Assembly: GCF_027107535.1 (NCBI RefSeq)
Contig: NZ_CP114283.1
Location: 6,758,001 to 6,822,000, forward strand
Reading direction: 5' to 3'
From: Streptomyces aurantiacus
GTDB taxonomy: Bacteria; Actinomycetota; Actinomycetes; Streptomycetales; Streptomycetaceae
Length of the DNA stretch: 64,000 bases
This document shows, piece after piece, positions 10,887 to 19,252 of this stretch. The notes beneath the pieces are model-generated. The model saw only the letters and a list, made by a program, of their open reading frames with translations, was not told the DNA's origin and did not search any database. The first letter of the stretch is position 1. Each line of letters opens with the position of its first letter. Made by a program: the position numbers and the translations under genes.

Positions 10887-11774
10887 ATGACTGCGATGCA
10901 GCTCGGTCTCATCGGCCTCGGCAAGATGGGCGGCAACATGCGCGAGCGCATTCGCCGCGCAGGCCACACCGTCATCGGATACGACCGCAACCCGGACCTC
11001 GCCGACGTCAGCAGCCTCACCGAACTGGTGGGCAAACTCGAAGGGCCGCGGGTGGTGTGGGTGATGGTTCCGGCGGGTGCCGCGACCCAGTCCACCATCG
11101 ATGAGCTGGCCGAGCTCCTGGAGCCCGGTGACGTGGTCGTGGACGGCGGGAACTCCCGCTGGACGGACGACGAGAAGCACGCCGGGGAACTGGCGGCGAA
11201 GGGCATCGGCTTCGTGGACGCGGGCGTCTCGGGCGGTGTGTGGGGCCTGGAGAACGGCTACGCCCTGATGGTCGGCGGCGACGCCGAACACATCGCCCGG
11301 GTCCAGCCCGTCTTCGACGCCCTCAAGCCGGAGGGCGAGGCGGGGTTCGTCCACGCGGGCAAGGTGGGCGCCGGCCACTTCTCCAAGATGGTCCACAACG
11401 GCATCGAGTACGCGATGATGCAGGCCTACGCCGAGGGCTGGGAGCTCCTGCAGGCCGTCGACTCCGTCACCGATGTGCGTGAGGTCTTCCGCTCCTGGCA
11501 GGAGGGCACCGTCATCCGTTCCTGGCTGCTCGACCTCGCGGTCAACGCCCTGGACGAGGACGAACACCTGGAGAAGCTGCGCGGGTACGCGCAGGACTCC
11601 GGCGAGGGCCGCTGGACGGTGGAGGCGGCCATCGACAACGCCGTGCCGCTGCCCGCGATCACCGCCTCGCTCTTCGCACGGTTCGCGTCCCGCCAGGACG
11701 ACTCACCGCAGATGAAGATGGTCGCGGCCCTGCGCAACCAGTTCGGCGGCCACGCCGTCGAGTCCGCGAAGTAG
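10887..11774 (+). CDS. gnd: 6-phosphogluconate dehydrogenase (short GntZ-type)
   Basis: Oxidative decarboxylase converting 6-phosphogluconate to ribulose-5-P. At 295 residues it belongs to the short, often NAD-preferring class, not the 470-residue enteric type. The cofactor loop GLGKMGGNM, the substrate motif VSGGVWGLENG and the catalytic KMVHNGIEY are present. ATG 10887 follows GGAAGAAG; a second in-frame ATG at 10896 gives a start closer to the Rossmann strand. Sixth gene of the operon, with a gap of 6 bases before it and 5 after it. Cofactor preference is inferred from subclass only. Confidence 0.93.
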   Translation: MTAMQLGLIGLGKMGGNMRERIRRAGHTVIGYDRNPDLADVSSLTELVGKLEGPRVVWVMVPAGAATQSTIDELAELLEPGDVVVDGGNSRWTDDEKHAGELAAKGIGFVDAGVSGGVWGLENGYALMVGGDAEHIARVQPVFDALKPEGEAGFVHAGKVGAGHFSKMVHNGIEYAMMQAYAEGWELLQAVDSVTDVREVFRSWQEGTVIRSWLLDLAVNALDEDEHLEKLRGYAQDSGEGRWTVEAAIDNAVPLPAITASLFARFASRQDDSPQMKMVAALRNQFGGHAVESAK

Positions 11775-11779
11775 GAGTC

Positions 11780-12373
11780 ATGGGCGATCTCCTCCTCGTC
11801 CGCCACGGCGAGACCGAGTGGAGCAGGTCGGGACGGCACACCAGCTGGACCGACCTGCCCCTCACCCAGCACGGCGAGGAACAGGCCAAGTCCCTCGTCC
11901 CGCTCTTCACCGGGCGGCGGTTCGCCCTCGTACTCACCAGCCGGCTCGCCCGTGCGATACGGACGGCCGAGCTGGCCGGTGTGACCGGGGCGGTGTCCGA
12001 CCCCGATCTGCACGAGTGGGACTACGGGGCGTACGAAGGCGTCACCACGGTCGACATCCACCGCACCCGCCCCGACTGGTACCTGTTCACCGACGGTGTG
12101 CCGCCCGGCGCCGAGGGGCACCCCGGCGAATCGCCGGCCGAGGTGGGTGAGCGCGCCGACCGCGTGCTGGCCCGCGCGGAGAAGGCCCTGGACGACGGGG
12201 ACGTCCTCCTTGTCGCACACGGTCATTTCCTGCGGGTGCTGACCGCCCGGCGGCTGGGTCTGCCCGCCGGGGACGGACGGCTGTTCCGGCTCGAGACGGG
12301 CACGGTGAGCCGTCTCTCCCTGGAGCACGGCCGACCCGTGATCGCGGAGTGGAACTCCCTTCCACCACGGTAG
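11780..12373 (+). CDS. Histidine phosphatase family protein (phosphoglycerate-mutase-like)
   Basis: A 197-residue member of the branch-1 histidine phosphatase superfamily. The catalytic motif LVRHGETEW at residues 5-13 contains the phospho-accepting His8. The partner arginine (SRLARAIRTAEL), the acid (DLHEWDYGAYEG) and the second histidine (LVAHGHFLRV) are all in place. Probably a cytoplasmic sugar-phosphate or small acid phosphatase rather than a true mutase. It follows gnd by 5 bases and ends the operon before the terminator at 12407-12439, so a housekeeping role on a pentose-phosphate intermediate is plausible but not shown. Confidence 0.9.
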   Translation: MGDLLLVRHGETEWSRSGRHTSWTDLPLTQHGEEQAKSLVPLFTGRRFALVLTSRLARAIRTAELAGVTGAVSDPDLHEWDYGAYEGVTTVDIHRTRPDWYLFTDGVPPGAEGHPGESPAEVGERADRVLARAEKALDDGDVLLVAHGHFLRVLTARRLGLPAGDGRLFRLETGTVSRLSLEHGRPVIAEWNSLPPR

Positions 12374-12406
12374 TTCCCGGGGCCCGTGCCCCCGCACCGC
12401 TCGAAC

Positions 12407-12439
12407 GCCGGAGGGGCCGATCACTCGGCCCCTCCGGCG
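12407..12439. terminator. Bidirectional terminator after the pentose-phosphate operon
   Basis: A perfect 15-bp stem (12407-12421 region with 12425-12439, CGCCGGAGGGGCCGA and its complement) with a TCAC loop lies between convergent genes. Confidence 0.85.
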
Positions 12440-12441
12440 TT

Positions 12442-13404
12442 TCACGCGCGGTACTTCGGGTTGTTGTGCCATTTGACGATCTGCTTCTCCGGGTCACCCG
12501 TGTAGGACCAGGGTGTCCGGGTGAAGCGACGGCCGAGCAGCCGGAACAGTGAGGCGGTGATGTCCGGCACCGCGGCGTGCCCCGCGGCGTGGGCCAGGTG
12601 GTTCAGGTGCTGCACCTCTCCGGGTTCGACGGGACCTTCGGGACGTGCCGTGATCCAGCGCTGCCAGGTACGCCGGACGTCGTTGACCGCTCCGTCGTGG
12701 TTCCAGTGCTGGCCGATGCCGACGACCGCGCCCTGCTGGCCCTTCGCCCCCTCCTGGATGTAGCGGTACTCCTCCACCCGGGCGAACTGCACCAGGACGG
12801 GCAGCGCGCACCCCGGCGGCGCCACTCCCGCCGCGTCCCGGGCGAAGTCGTACATGATGCCGTGCGTACCGTGCCAGCGCGCCGAGTAGTAGTGCAGCAC
12901 CTGGAGGTGCCCCTCGACGCTGTACGGGTCACGCGCGTGCAACTCGTCCCACCAGCGGCCCAGTTCCTGCCGGCGCACCCCGCCGGGGTAGAGCCGCGCG
13001 ACGGCGATGAGGGAGATCCACGGCGTGGGGTCGTCGAGGTACGCGTCGGTCGCCTGGAGGCAGGCCATGACCGCGCCGTCGATACGGTTCTGGTCGATGG
13101 GCACGCCCCGGCCCGCGGCGATGGCCAGGTTGAAGGCCCGGGCCGTCTCCGTCGCGGCCCGCAGCATCAGCGCGTCGGCACTGCGGGGCTCGGCGGCCAG
13201 CCAGGACTCGGCCGTCGAGGTGCTCGCACAGGCCTGTGCGAGCAGCCTCATCCGGTGGCCCCGCGCCGTCCACGCGGGCCCGGTGGTCCGCAGCAGCTGC
13301 CTCAAACCCTGCCAGCGGCCGATGACGATGTCCTGCTTGGCCGAGGTGAGGGGCGCGTCGCCGCAGTCGGGGTCGAAGTCGGGGGTGAAACGGTCTCGCG
13401 CCAT
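12442..13404 (-). CDS. Conserved hypothetical helical-repeat protein
   Basis: A 320-residue soluble protein without signal peptide or membrane segment. Its sequence is largely helical, with repeated Ala/Leu-rich units resembling TPR or SEL-type repeats (for example around residues 25-110). The C-terminal third holds several conserved-looking aromatic residues (HWNHDGAV, KWHNNPKY). I know no function. ATG 13404 lies 11 bases after the stop of the APC permease on the same strand, so the two form an operon. It may be a cytoplasmic partner of the transporter or a stress protein. The frame is strongly supported by codon use and spacing. Confidence 0.85.
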   Translation of the reverse strand: MARDRFTPDFDPDCGDAPLTSAKQDIVIGRWQGLRQLLRTTGPAWTARGHRMRLLAQACASTSTAESWLAAEPRSADALMLRAATETARAFNLAIAAGRGVPIDQNRIDGAVMACLQATDAYLDDPTPWISLIAVARLYPGGVRRQELGRWWDELHARDPYSVEGHLQVLHYYSARWHGTHGIMYDFARDAAGVAPPGCALPVLVQFARVEEYRYIQEGAKGQQGAVVGIGQHWNHDGAVNDVRRTWQRWITARPEGPVEPGEVQHLNHLAHAAGHAAVPDITASLFRLLGRRFTRTPWSYTGDPEKQIVKWHNNPKYRA

Positions 13405-13415
13405 CGGGGCCCCTC

Positions 13416-14897
13416 TCAGAAGTCGGTGGGGAGACCCTCGTGGACGCGGGACCGCTCGCTCGCCGCGGCGTCGTGGTCGTCGGGAATGTAGTGCGTCTCG
13501 ACGACATGGCTGGCGTCCAGTTTCGCCGGCCGGTAGTAGTCACTGCCCTGCCGCCAGTACCAGAGCATGGGGATCAGGCCGACGGCCAGGCCGCCGATAC
13601 CGATGGTGATCGACGCGCTGCTCAGGTCGCCCAGTGATTCGACGAAGATCCAGAACATGAACAGGGCGCCGAGGAACGGCCACAGCCCGCCGAAGAAGAA
13701 GTTGGACGGGGACTTCAGCAGCATCTTGCGGTAGGCGACGACCACCGCGAGACCGGCCAGTCCGTAGTACACGGCGATCTGCAGACCGATCGCGGCGATG
13801 GCGTCGGCGAGGATGTCGCCGACCGAGCCGAGGGCGTTGGAGGCCACGAACATCCCGAGTGCCACGGCGCCGACCACGACGATCGCGACCCACGGGGTGT
13901 TCCACCGGGGATGCACCTTCCCCAGGGCACTGGGCATCGTCCGGTCGCGTCCCATCGCGAACAGCGACCGGGTGACCTGGATGAGTGTGGTCTCCAGGGT
14001 GGCGATGGTGGACAGCATCACGGCGACGATCAGCAGCTTGCCGCCCCAGCCCGGCCAGATCTCCTCGCCGAGCACCGCCAGGACGTTGGCGTCGTTCTCC
14101 TGGATCTGCTGCGAGGTGAGGATGACGTTCACCGCGATGGTGAAGACCTCGAAGAGGAGGAAGACGATGCCCACGCCGATCAGCCCCGCGAGGCCGGTGG
14201 TGCGGCGGCTGTCCTTGGTCTCCTCGCTGAGGTTGGACGTGACGTCCCAGCCCCAGTAGTAGAAGGCGGCGATGAGGGCGCCGGAGGCGAAGCCGCTCAT
14301 CCCGTCGAAGTGGCTGAAGCCGAGCCACGACCAGTCGAAGGGCCGGGCGCTGTCGGCGTGCAGCAGTGCGCCGATCGCGAAGAGGGCCAGGATGGCGAGT
14401 TCGACGCCGGACATGATGAGCTGGGCGCGGACGGTGAGCCGGGCCCCGCCGAGCACGACGAACAGCATGAGCAGGAACCAGCCCGCGCCGACGACGGTGG
14501 ACAGCGCCGTGTTGTCGGCGAGCCCCTCGTCGAAGAGGGAGAGCGTCATCGAACCGGCGGGCAGCGAACCGGCGACCATGAAGATGGTCGCGGAGATCAC
14601 CAGGGCCCAGCCGCTGATGAACCCGAGGAACGGGTGGAGCGTGCGGCCGACCCAGGAGTAGCTGGCGCCCGCGTTGGTGTCTATTCGGCTGAGGTAGCTG
14701 AACGCCAGCGCGATGCCCAGCATGGGTATCGCGCAGTAGAGGAGCGCCGCGGGGCTGGCCAGGCCGACCGCTCCGACGAGAACCGCGGTGGTCGCGGCCA
14801 GCGAGTACGCGGGGGCGCTGCCCGCGACCGCCATCACCACCGTGTCGAACGTACCGAGGACATTGGCCTGGAGCCCTCTGCCCCTGTTGTTGCTCAT
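13416..14897 (-). CDS. APC-superfamily amino acid permease
   Basis: A 493-residue inner-membrane transporter with about 12 hydrophobic helices. The N-terminal glycine-rich helix (TVVMAVAGSAPAYSLAATTA) and the next helices match amino acid/polyamine/organocation permeases. The C-terminal tail is cytosolic and acidic. Substrate unknown; an amino acid or amine taken up with a cation is likely. ATG 14897 has GGAAAG about 9 bases upstream. First gene of a two-gene operon with the hypothetical protein ending at 12442. Its leader (14898 onward) contains an AT-richer stretch near 15030-15060 that probably carries the promoter. Confidence 0.92.
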   Translation of the reverse strand: MSNNRGRGLQANVLGTFDTVVMAVAGSAPAYSLAATTAVLVGAVGLASPAALLYCAIPMLGIALAFSYLSRIDTNAGASYSWVGRTLHPFLGFISGWALVISATIFMVAGSLPAGSMTLSLFDEGLADNTALSTVVGAGWFLLMLFVVLGGARLTVRAQLIMSGVELAILALFAIGALLHADSARPFDWSWLGFSHFDGMSGFASGALIAAFYYWGWDVTSNLSEETKDSRRTTGLAGLIGVGIVFLLFEVFTIAVNVILTSQQIQENDANVLAVLGEEIWPGWGGKLLIVAVMLSTIATLETTLIQVTRSLFAMGRDRTMPSALGKVHPRWNTPWVAIVVVGAVALGMFVASNALGSVGDILADAIAAIGLQIAVYYGLAGLAVVVAYRKMLLKSPSNFFFGGLWPFLGALFMFWIFVESLGDLSSASITIGIGGLAVGLIPMLWYWRQGSDYYRPAKLDASHVVETHYIPDDHDAAASERSRVHEGLPTDF

Positions 14898-15291
14898 GGT
14901 TGCGCTGCTTTCCGTCCTGCACGAAGCGCGTGCGGGCATGCCCGACCGCGACAGGTGTAAGTGGGGGGTGTGGCCGATTCCGTGCAGCCGCGGTGCTCGC
15001 TCGGCGGGACGGTCGCTCCGTAGACGGAGTGATGATAGCGGTGGTGATTGAGGTTTCAAGGTCAACTCGTGGGTAATGTCCGCCTGCTTGCGGTTCACCG
15101 ATGAGCGGTGATAGCGCGCGGCCGCCCGCAGGAGGGCCCGCGGACCCTGGTGCGCGAGCCCGCACAGACCCCAACTTGCCCTCCGAACAACCGAGTTGAA
15201 TGATCCGGAAGACGTCGGGCCGGGCCCGTGGGAGAGGGCCCGGCCCGGTGGAGGTTGAGAATCGGGTAAGAGGAGGCGTCCCGGTGTGGAG
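14898..15291. other. Intergenic region between APC permease and QuiC gene
   Basis: These 394 bases hold no convincing gene. The right part contains the terminator for the shikimate operon (15216-15247). The middle (about 15010-15110) is relatively AT-rich and reads as the permease promoter on the minus strand. Confidence 0.6.
15216..15247. terminator. Terminator of the quiC operon
   Basis: CGGGCCGGGCCC at 15216-15227 pairs perfectly with 15236-15247 around an 8-base loop, 45 bases beyond the stop of the dehydratase gene. Confidence 0.75.
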
Positions 15292-17124
15292 TCAGCGCAC
15301 CGGTCGGCGTACGTGCTGCGCGGCCAGCCGCACCGGGGCGTTCTGTGCGCCGTAACCGCGGTAGTCCGCGTCGCGCTGGACCAGTTCGAAGAAGACCCGG
15401 CCGATCGTCTCCGTGTAGCAGTGGCGGAAGGCGCCGCCCGCGTCCCGGTCGTAGAGGATGCCGAGTTCGCGCAGGTCCTCCAGCTCCCCGTCGGCGAACC
15501 CGTACCTGGCCGCGAGGTCGTCGTAGTAGTTGGCGGGGATGTCGAGCAGCCGGCCGCCCGCGGCACGGAAGCGGCGGGCCGCCGTGACGAGGTCGTCGGT
15601 GGCGAGCGCGATGTGCTGGGCGCGACCGCCCTCGTCCGCACTCGGTGCGGGGCCGACGCCGAGGGCGATACGGACACTGCCGTCGGCGTTGGTGACGGCA
15701 CGGCTGCGCAGGAGCCCGTAGGGATCGGCGACGTCCACGCTGTCCCGGGCGTCGAGCCCGAGGACGCTGCGGTGGAAGAGGGCCGCCTCGTCGAACTGGT
15801 GCCAGGGCTGGGTGAGGGCGAGGTGGTCGATGCGGTGCACACCGCCGGTGGCCGGAGCCGCCTGCTCGGCGGGTTCGACGGGCTCGACGGGTTCGACGGG
15901 TTCGACGGGCTCGAAGTCGCTCGTCCAGCTGGGCAGTCCGGGCCGGCCGGTGGCGCAGAAGAACAGCTCGGTGCCGTCGGGGGCGGCGACGGCGTCCAGG
16001 GGGACGTCCTCGGGCGCGCGGCGGCGCGGCAGGACGGGGGCGAGCAACGACTCGGCGCGCCGGGCCGCGCCCGCCGGGTCGGGCGACTCCAGCCCGACGG
16101 CGGCGAGTCGGGTCCCGTCGCGCCGGGCGGCCGGGCCCGTGTTGAGCAGCAGCCGGGCCTCGCCCTGCTGCCACAGGTCGACCGGCTTGCTGCGGTGCCG
16201 GGCGGTCCGGGCGAAGCCGAGCGCTGCGAGGATCTCCGAAACCGGTTCGACGTCGGGGGTGACCAGTTCGGCGAAGGCGACACCGGTCGGCACGACGGGC
16301 GTCGGCGGCGCGCTGAGCCCGACGCTCTCCTGGAGCACGAGGAGCGAGCGCAGGGCGTCGACGGCGGTCGGACCGGCCTCGGCCTGGCGGAACACGTCGT
16401 TGAACACCTCCAGCGAGAGCGGCCCCCGGTAACCGGCGCGGATCACGTGCCCGACGAGCCCGGCGACGTCGAAGCCCCCCTGGCCCGGGAAGCAGCGGTA
16501 GTGGCGGCTCCACTGCAGTACGTCCATCGCCATCAGCGGGGCGTCGGCCAGCTGGAGGAAGAAGATCTTCTCGCCGGGGATGTCCTCGATGCCCTTGGGA
16601 TCGGAGCCCCGGGCGAGGATGTGGAAGCTGTCCAGGCAGGTGCCGAGCGCGGGATGGTCGGCGGCCTCGACGATGCGCCAGGCGTGGTCGTACGTGCTGA
16701 CGTGCCGGCCCCACGCCAGCGCCTCGTAGGCGACACGGACACCGAAGTCCTGGGCCAGGTCGGCGAGTCGGCGCAGCTGGAACGCGGCCAGCGCGTCGTC
16801 GTCCTCGGCGAGCGGCGACACGCTGGAGCACACCAGCACGGTGTCGGCCCCGAGCCGCTCCATCAGCCGGAACTTGTGCTCGGCCCGGCGCAGGGCACGT
16901 GCGAACTCCTCCGCCGGCAGGGCCTCGATGTCACGCATCGGCTGGTAGAGGTCGATGCTCAGCCCGAGGTCGGCGCAGCGGGCGCGGATCTCCTCCGGGC
17001 TGAGAGGGCTGGCGAGCAGGTCGTTCTCGAAGATCTCCACACCGTCGAAGCCGGCCCGCGCCGCGGCCGTGATCTTCTCGGTGAGGGGTCCGCTGAGAGA
17101 GACGGTGGCGATGGACGTACGCAC
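15292..17124 (-). CDS. quiC: 3-dehydroshikimate dehydratase, QuiC type (TIM barrel plus HPPD-like domain)
   Basis: A 610-residue fusion protein. Residues 1-270 form a sugar-phosphate isomerase/AP-endonuclease-2 TIM barrel with metal-ligand acids and histidines (e.g. YEALAWG, DSFHILARG, LEVFNDVFR). Residues 275-600 form a two-lobed VOC/4-hydroxyphenylpyruvate-dioxygenase-like domain with the facial-triad pattern H (VHRIDHLAL), H (AQHIALATDD) and E (VFFELVQR). This architecture is that of bacterial QuiC enzymes, which turn 3-dehydroshikimate into protocatechuate in quinate/shikimate catabolism. The GTG at 17124 follows AAGGAGC. A repetitive Pro-Glu-Val linker at about residues 404-419 joins the two lobes. 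The shikimate dehydrogenase gene lies 193 bases upstream, same strand. Function is inferred from architecture plus neighbours. Confidence 0.85.
   Translation of the reverse strand: MRTSIATVSLSGPLTEKITAAARAGFDGVEIFENDLLASPLSPEEIRARCADLGLSIDLYQPMRDIEALPAEEFARALRRAEHKFRLMERLGADTVLVCSSVSPLAEDDDALAAFQLRRLADLAQDFGVRVAYEALAWGRHVSTYDHAWRIVEAADHPALGTCLDSFHILARGSDPKGIEDIPGEKIFFLQLADAPLMAMDVLQWSRHYRCFPGQGGFDVAGLVGHVIRAGYRGPLSLEVFNDVFRQAEAGPTAVDALRSLLVLQESVGLSAPPTPVVPTGVAFAELVTPDVEPVSEILAALGFARTARHRSKPVDLWQQGEARLLLNTGPAARRDGTRLAAVGLESPDPAGAARRAESLLAPVLPRRRAPEDVPLDAVAAPDGTELFFCATGRPGLPSWTSDFEPVEPVEPVEPVEPAEQAAPATGGVHRIDHLALTQPWHQFDEAALFHRSVLGLDARDSVDVADPYGLLRSRAVTNADGSVRIALGVGPAPSADEGGRAQHIALATDDLVTAARRFRAAGGRLLDIPANYYDDLAARYGFADGELEDLRELGILYDRDAGGAFRHCYTETIGRVFFELVQRDADYRGYGAQNAPVRLAAQHVRRPVR
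15871..15915. repeat. Five 9-bp tandem repeats inside quiC
   Basis: Five in-frame copies of GGGTTCGAC/GGGCTCGAC encode the Val-Glu-Pro linker of the dehydratase. Each unit differs by at most one or two bases, so copy number could vary by slippage without breaking the frame. Confidence 0.85.
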
Positions 17125-17240
17125 GTTGCTGCTCCTTCACTTCCACTGCACGACAAGGAACGAACCCCCTTCAGGCCCCCACCTCACAACCCACGACAAC
17201 CCCGACCCAGCAGGACCGCCCCGCGGAACCCCGGCCCACC

Positions 17241-17273
17241 GAGGGGCGCGGGGAACTGCGCGACCGGCCACGA
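17241..17273. repeat. Streptomyces-type intergenic repeat, copy 1
   Basis: The stretch GAGGGGCGCGGGGAACTGCG and its continuation through CGACCGGCCACGA matches a motif I have seen often between Streptomyces genes. Related, more degraded copies lie at 24497-24540 and 44720-44746. It sits after the shikimate dehydrogenase gene and may work as a processing or termination element. Confidence 0.5.
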
Positions 17274-17317
17274 AGCACCCGCCCCACGACACCGATCACC
17301 CCACCCCCGAGGCGCCC

Positions 17318-18211
17318 TCAGCTCCGGGCACCGGCCGCACCGGCCACCCCCGCGAGTTCGGCGATGTCCGCCAGCATCCGCACACTGTCCGGCTCCCTCC
17401 CCGTGAAGAGCCGAAACGCGTCCGCGGCCTGGAAAACGGCCATTCCTCCGCCGTCGAGCGCCGCGCACCCCACTGCCCGGGCGGCCCGCAGCAGCTCGGT
17501 CTCCAGGGGCCGGTAGACGACCTCGGCGACCCACAGCCCGGGATGCAGCAGCCCGGCGGCGAACGGCAGTCCGGGGTGGGCGGCCATCCCCACGGGCGTG
17601 GCCTGCACGACACCGTCCGCGCCGTCGAGCAGCGCGCCCGGCCGGTCCGGCGTGGCGGCGGTCGCCCGGCCCGCGCCGAAGTGCCGGTTCAGCCCGGCCG
17701 CGAGCGTGGCCGCACGGTCCGGGACCGTGTCCACGACGGTGATGTGCCCCGCCCCGAGCGTGAGCACAGCGTGCGCGACGGCCGCGCCCGCTCCCCCGGC
17801 GCCCCACTGCACCACCCGCTCCAGCGGAGCGTCGGGCAGTCCGCGGGCGAACGACGCGGCGAACCCGGTGACGTCCGTGTTGTGCCCGATCGCGCGGCCG
17901 TCCTCGAAGAGGACGGTGTTCACCGCGCCGAGCGCCTCGGCCTGCGGGGCGAGCGCGTCGAGGTGTTCGATGACGTGCTGTTTGCAGGGGTGGGTGATGT
18001 TCAGCCCGTCGAAGCCCAGGTCGCGCGCGGCGCGCACCAGGTCTCCCACCGCGTCGGGCGGGACGCCGAGCGTGTCGATGTCGATGCGCCGGTACACGTA
18101 GCGCAGGCCCTGCCGGTCGGCCTCCCGCTCGTGCAGTGCCGGGCTGAGGGACGGGCCGATGCCCGCGCCGATCAGTCCGACGAGATACGAGTCCTTGACC
18201 ACGGCGACCAC
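17318..18211 (-). CDS. Shikimate/quinate dehydrogenase
   Basis: A 297-residue AroE-family oxidoreductase. The substrate domain shows SLSPALHE at about residues 20-27 and the NITHPCKQ catalytic-lysine motif; the nucleotide domain has GAGGAGAAV and the C-terminal DGGGMAVFQAADAF motif. Together with the QuiC-type dehydratase, the TetR regulator and a ShiA-like transporter it most likely oxidises shikimate or quinate for catabolism rather than serving aromatic biosynthesis. The GTG at 18211 is fixed by GGAGGT 5 bases upstream. First gene of the quinate/shikimate operon on the minus strand, directly downstream of the operator at 18234-18257. Quinate versus shikimate preference cannot be read from the sequence. 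Confidence 0.9.
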   Translation of the reverse strand: MVAVVKDSYLVGLIGAGIGPSLSPALHEREADRQGLRYVYRRIDIDTLGVPPDAVGDLVRAARDLGFDGLNITHPCKQHVIEHLDALAPQAEALGAVNTVLFEDGRAIGHNTDVTGFAASFARGLPDAPLERVVQWGAGGAGAAVAHAVLTLGAGHITVVDTVPDRAATLAAGLNRHFGAGRATAATPDRPGALLDGADGVVQATPVGMAAHPGLPFAAGLLHPGLWVAEVVYRPLETELLRAARAVGCAALDGGGMAVFQAADAFRLFTGREPDSVRMLADIAELAGVAGAAGARS

Positions 18212-18233
18212 GGCGGACCTCCAGAGCGGCTCA

Positions 18234-18257
18234 CTAATGTACGAACTAGTACGTTAG
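18234..18257. promoter_or_regulatory. Probable TetR operator in the dehydrogenase/tetR divergent promoter
   Basis: CTAATGTAC, a 6-base spacer, then GTACGTTAG: the half-sites match at 8 of 9 positions. This 24-bp imperfect palindrome is the normal size of a TetR operator and sits in the only AT-rich stretch between the divergent dehydrogenase and tetR genes. Confidence 0.7.
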
Positions 18258-18364
18258 CTATACCAGCATCCCGGGGCGACGGGAAGGCCCGCCGGACACC
18301 CGCGGCCGCACGGGAGAGCCTGCTTCTAGAATCGCGGCACTGGCCCCTCGCCCGAAGGAACCCG

Positions 18365-19030
18365 ATGACCAGCGTCGAAGAACCGGCACGGCCGAACGGG
18401 CGCATCCGTGACGCCGCCCGCACGAAGGCCGAGATCCTCGACGTCGCGACCCAGGAGTTCGCCCGGGCCGGCTACGACGGGGCCCGGGTCGACGAGATCG
18501 CCGCCCGCACCCGGACCACGAAGCGGATGATCTATTACTACTTCGGCGGCAAGGAACAGCTGTTCACCGCCGTACTGGAGCGGGCGTACGGCGTCATCCG
18601 CGAGGCCGAGCAGGGGCTCGACGTCGAACACCTGGACCCGGTCGCGGCCATCCGGCGGCTGGCCGAGCTGACCTTCGACCACCATGAGGCGCACCCGGAC
18701 TTCATCCGCCTGGTCAGCATCGAGAACATCCACGGGGCCGAGCACATCGCCGCCTCGGAGGAGCTGGGCAGAATCGGCTCGCCCGCCCTGGACGTGATCC
18801 GCCGCATCCTGGAGTCGGGGCGGGAGTCGGGCCTGTTCACGGCTGACGTCGACGCCGTGGACCTGCACGCGATGATCAGCTCGTTCTGCTTCTTCCGGGT
18901 CGCCAACCGGCACACCTTCGGGGCCCTGTTCGGCCGCGACCTGGTGGACCCGGCGCAGCGCGAGCACTACCGGAGCATGCTGGGCGACATGGTCATCGCC
19001 TACCTGACGGCGGACCGCGCGACGCGCTGA
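18365..19030 (+). CDS. TetR-family transcriptional regulator (quinate/shikimate island)
   Basis: A 221-residue TetR repressor. The HTH lies at about residues 38-60 (VDEIAARTRTTKRMIYYYFG with its typical YYYF end), followed by an all-helical ligand domain with several His and Phe residues. It is divergent from the dehydrogenase gene and separated by a 153-base region holding a 24-bp palindrome, so it most likely represses the catabolic genes and itself until quinate, shikimate or protocatechuate appears. ATG 18365 has AAGGAACCCG just upstream. The ligand is inferred from the neighbours. Confidence 0.9.
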   Translation: MTSVEEPARPNGRIRDAARTKAEILDVATQEFARAGYDGARVDEIAARTRTTKRMIYYYFGGKEQLFTAVLERAYGVIREAEQGLDVEHLDPVAAIRRLAELTFDHHEAHPDFIRLVSIENIHGAEHIAASEELGRIGSPALDVIRRILESGRESGLFTADVDAVDLHAMISSFCFFRVANRHTFGALFGRDLVDPAQREHYRSMLGDMVIAYLTADRATR

Positions 19031-19083
19031 GACGGAGCACGGACGCCGACGCGCCTCCACGCAAGATCCTTCGGCCGGACCTC

Positions 19084-19154
19084 TTGACACCCGGGAAACG
19101 TGAGCGCAACATCCGTAGCCAGCCACTACTAACTACCCAGTGGGTTAATTAACC
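19084..19154 (+). promoter_or_regulatory. Promoter and palindromes upstream of the MFS permease
   Basis: TTGACA at 19084-19089 and CAACAT at 19107-19112 (17-base spacing) form a fair promoter. Downstream lie two palindromes sharing bases: ACCCAGTGGGT at 19135-19145 and GGTTAATTAACC at 19143-19154. Both are unusual in this GC-rich sequence and differ from the TetR site at 18234. Confidence 0.5.
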
Positions 19155-19252
19155 GGGTCGCCCCCGGTGCGGCCGTCCCACACCCCAGGGATCCGGCACC
19201 TCTCCCCTCCGCTCACTCCGCCTGCGTCGGAGTTCCCCCGAAGGAGCACGCC

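Noticed and set aside
9051..11567. Very long minus-strand open frame across pgi and gnd
   Set aside because: It is the mirror of two well-recognised enzymes; long antisense frames are normal in DNA this GC-rich.
14898..16283. Upstream extension of the APC permease gene into the dehydratase region
   Set aside because: It overlaps quiC on the same strand in a different frame and has no protein-like features.
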